Source: Acholeplasmatales bacterium (GTDB lineage Bacteria > Bacillota_I > Bacilli_A > Acholeplasmatales > Anaeroplasmataceae). Taken from it: 42,941 bases of DNA. Under the pieces are notes generated by a model, which saw nothing but the letters and a program-made list of their open reading frames with translations, ran no database searches and was not told the DNA's origin. Numbering within the stretch: position 1 is the first letter of the stretch; each line of letters begins with the position of its first letter. The stretch covers positions 1-42,941 of the forward strand of contig JAEEHU010000018.1 of NCBI GenBank assembly GCA_016280975.1, read 5' to 3'. This document shows positions 41,139-42,941 of this stretch, in pieces. The translations under genes were made by a program, and so were the position numbers.

Positions 41139-42695
41139 ATGTTAAAACAAATTTTATTAAAAATTAAAGAATCATTAATATCAGTTTTACCGATATCACT
41201 ATTGGTTTTAATATTATCATTCACACCACTATTCGATTTAACAGGAAGTCAAAGATTGATTTTTATTTTAGCATCAATCTTTTTAGTTATAGGTATAGCA
41301 CTATTTAATTTAGGTGCTGATATGGCTATGAGTGTAATAGGAGAGCAGGTAGGTTCTGCCTTAATGAAATCCAAAAAGCTCTGGATTATAGCCTTAGTAT
41401 TATTCTTTATGGGAATGCTTATTACTGTTGCAGAACCAGATTTAAGTGTTCTTGCAAATCAGGTTTCTAAGTTTTTAAATAACTGGGCACTGATATTCGC
41501 AGTAGGTGCTGGTGTAGGAATATTCTTAGTAATTGCTGTTTTAAAGATTATATTTAAAAAGGATTTATCTGCAATGCTAATTTTCTTCTATATGATGCTA
41601 TTTGCTATAACAGCATTATTACTTGAGCGTGGAGCTAAAAACTTCTTAGCACTTGCATATGATACTGGTGGAGTTACAACAGGACCTATTACAGTACCAT
41701 TTATAATGGCACTTGGTTTAGGTATAGCTACGACAATTGGTGGTAGAGGAGCTAAGGAAAACTCATTCGGTTTAGTATCATTATGCTCAATTGGACCAAT
41801 TATTGCAGTATTATTTTTAGGATTCTTTGTTGATTTAGATACATTAAATTCATCTGGTAGTTCATTATTTGATATGACTAAATACTTCATGAGTGAAGAT
41901 TTTGGTGAGGTCATGGTCCAATATGGATATACAGTTTTAAATACAATTAAGGAAGTCACAATAGCCCTTGGACTTGTTGTTGGATTCTTCCTAATAATTA
42001 ATTTTATTTTTATTAAGCTTCCAAAAAGAAAAATGATTAAAATTGCAATTGGTATTGGATATACATTCTTAGGATTAGTATTATTCCTATCAGCTGCATC
42101 AATTGGATTCTTATCTGTTGGATTTGCTATGGGTAATCAAATGGCAACTAACTATGGACCAGTACCAATAATAATTATTGGATTTGTACTTGGTCTAGTT
42201 GTAGTATTAGCCGAGCCTGCAGTACATGTCTTAACACACCAAGTTGAAGAAGTAACAATGGGTGGAGTTAAGAAAAAGACAATGCTTATAGCTTTATGTA
42301 TAGGTGTTGGTATATCAATTGGACTTTCAATGATTAGAATCTATTTTGATTTCTCAATTTTATATTATTTAATTCCAGGTTATATAATTTCCTTAGGATT
42401 ATCATTCTTTGTTCCTAAGATTTATACATCAATCGCATTCGACTCTGGTGGTGTAGCATCAGGTCCACTAACATCATCATTTATTTTACCTTTTGCAATA
42501 GGTGCTTGTTATTATTTCCACCCTGCAAATTTATTAAATGATGCCTTTGGTATTGTTGCTATGGTTGCTATGACACCGCTTATTACAATTCAAATATTAG
42601 GTTTAAATAGTCAAATTAAGCTTAAGGTTAGAAGATCTCATCGTCTTAAGAAGATTAATTCTAGTGATGATGAGCAAATAATCAATTTTATGTAG
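41139..42695 (+). CDS. DUF1538 family membrane protein
   Basis: A 518-aa polytopic protein with about 12 helices made of two related halves. Each half carries an AEP motif (VAEPDLSVLANQV and LAEPAVHVLTHQV) and a D(T/S)GGV(T/A)(T/S)GP motif (DTGGVTTGPIT and DSGGVASGPLT). This inverted or tandem repeat suggests a transporter, but no substrate is known. The ATG at 41139 is preferred over the GTG at 41124. GGTGAT lies just upstream. No own promoter is clear, and an upstream terminator separates it from the TVP38 gene. Confidence 0.85.
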   Translation: MLKQILLKIKESLISVLPISLLVLILSFTPLFDLTGSQRLIFILASIFLVIGIALFNLGADMAMSVIGEQVGSALMKSKKLWIIALVLFFMGMLITVAEPDLSVLANQVSKFLNNWALIFAVGAGVGIFLVIAVLKIIFKKDLSAMLIFFYMMLFAITALLLERGAKNFLALAYDTGGVTTGPITVPFIMALGLGIATTIGGRGAKENSFGLVSLCSIGPIIAVLFLGFFVDLDTLNSSGSSLFDMTKYFMSEDFGEVMVQYGYTVLNTIKEVTIALGLVVGFFLIINFIFIKLPKRKMIKIAIGIGYTFLGLVLFLSAASIGFLSVGFAMGNQMATNYGPVPIIIIGFVLGLVVVLAEPAVHVLTHQVEEVTMGGVKKKTMLIALCIGVGISIGLSMIRIYFDFSILYYLIPGYIISLGLSFFVPKIYTSIAFDSGGVASGPLTSSFILPFAIGACYYFHPANLLNDAFGIVAMVAMTPLITIQILGLNSQIKLKVRRSHRLKKINSSDDEQIINFM

Positions 42696-42704
42696 GAGAC
42701 TAAC

Positions 42705-42794
42705 TATTAGAAGTCAAGAGTAAAATTAAAGAATTAGTTAAATAAAAAAAGAGGAATTAAAGCGTAGTTCCCCTTACCCCAAAGACTTCTAATA
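42705..42794. repeat. 11-bp inverted repeat at the insertion-sequence end
   Basis: TATTAGAAGTC (42705-42715) and GACTTCTAATA (42784-42794) are perfect inverted repeats 68 bp apart, between the DUF1538 stop and the transposase stop. They could pair in an RNA or mark the element's end. Confidence 0.6.
42744..42773 (-). terminator. terminator of the transposase transcript
   Basis: On the minus strand GGGGAA (42773-42768) pairs with TTCCTC (42756-42751), with one G-T pair, followed by seven T (42750-42744). Confidence 0.6.
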
Positions 42795-42806
42795 AAAGCC
42801 TATGTA

Positions 42807-42941
42807 TTATTTTAAAAGAATTGAATTAAAATCTTGATTAGTTACTTCTAAATGATAAATTATTCTAACAAGTTTACGAACAACATGAGACAAGGCAACT
42901 CGATGGTTCTTACCTTCTTGGTGGTGCTTTTTAGAATAATA
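42807..42941 (-). mobile_element. IS110-family transposase, C-terminal fragment (cut by the window)
   Basis: The minus strand is open from the window end to a TAA at 42807-42809. The last 44 residues read YYSKKHHQEGKNHRVALSHV, then VRKLVRIIYHLEVTNQ and a short tail. The spacing of Tyr, Lys-rich, H-x-VA and RKLxRIIY motifs is typical of the C-terminus of IS110/IS1111 transposases, which use a DEDD/serine mechanism and bridge RNAs. Only the 3' end is in the window, so it is unknown whether the element is intact. Confidence 0.75.

Noticed and set aside
1-42941. CRISPR arrays, tRNA or rRNA genes
   Set aside because: No regularly spaced repeats and no cloverleaf-like or rRNA-like GC-rich stretches were seen in the intergenic regions.

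Overview
The window is AT-rich, low-GC bacterial DNA with the standard code: TGA is used as a stop and Trp is TGG. Strong AGGAGG-type ribosome binding sites, recA beside pgsA, RNase J, KtrAB, CsoR, CIRCE elements and a tetrahydrofolate riboswitch all point to a Firmicute (Bacillota). A lineage in or near the Bacilli/Erysipelotrichia/Mollicutes branch is likely. The carbon genes (pyruvate formate-lyase, PFL activase) suggest a fermentative anaerobe, probably from a gut community. No tRNA, rRNA or CRISPR array was seen.

Layout. 1-364: non-coding, with one strong promoter, a candidate ~75-nt transcription unit and two terminators. 365-1954: pgsA-recA. 1999-4812: copper operon csoR-copA behind a CsoR-type operator. 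4831-9706: a tightly packed six-gene operon (two FAD oxidoreductases, Nudix, PHP phosphoesterase, engB, a membrane protein). 9751-12822: a membrane protein gene followed by two tandem, about 93% identical DAHP synthases. 12837-14543: a small unknown protein and a minimal RecQ-like helicase. 14572-16266 (minus): RNase J, divergent from proS (16459-18165). 18300-19725: a sirtuin and a degenerate alpha/beta hydrolase, convergent. 19796-21758: htpG under CIRCE. 21923-25432: PFL locus (pflA, thioredoxin-like gene, pflB without its C-terminal domain, separate glycyl-radical gene). 25441-27051: folate riboswitch and an unusual FolT. 27089-29489: lon under a second CIRCE. 29538-31122: small membrane protein and a CDF metal exporter. 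31136-32835 (minus): radical SAM protein and exonuclease III. 32995-33492: membrane protein. 33521-38007 (minus): ktrB-ktrA, then DagK, PlsC-like and GT8 genes. 38124-39380 (minus): GltD-like oxidoreductase. 39479-42695: RluA, TVP38-like and DUF1538 proteins. 42696-42941: the 3' end of an IS110-family insertion sequence.

Most interesting points. (1) Pyruvate formate-lyase is encoded as two proteins: a ~676-aa catalytic part and a 77-aa glycyl-radical part with its own Shine-Dalgarno sequence. (2) CopA carries a CopZ-like domain at its C-terminus, preceded by an in-frame ATG with a good internal SD, so a free copper chaperone may also be made. (3) The two DAHP synthases differ preferentially at positions that line the feedback site in E. 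coli AroG. (4) Both htpG and lon carry CIRCE elements overlapping the -35 box. (5) FolT has a ~280-aa N-terminal extension with an extracytoplasmic domain. (6) Many housekeeping promoters share a TATGN-TATAAT/TAAAAT extended -10 without a -35 box, sometimes giving very short or no leaders.

Everything here comes from reading the sequence and from general family knowledge. No database search, alignment software or folding program was run.
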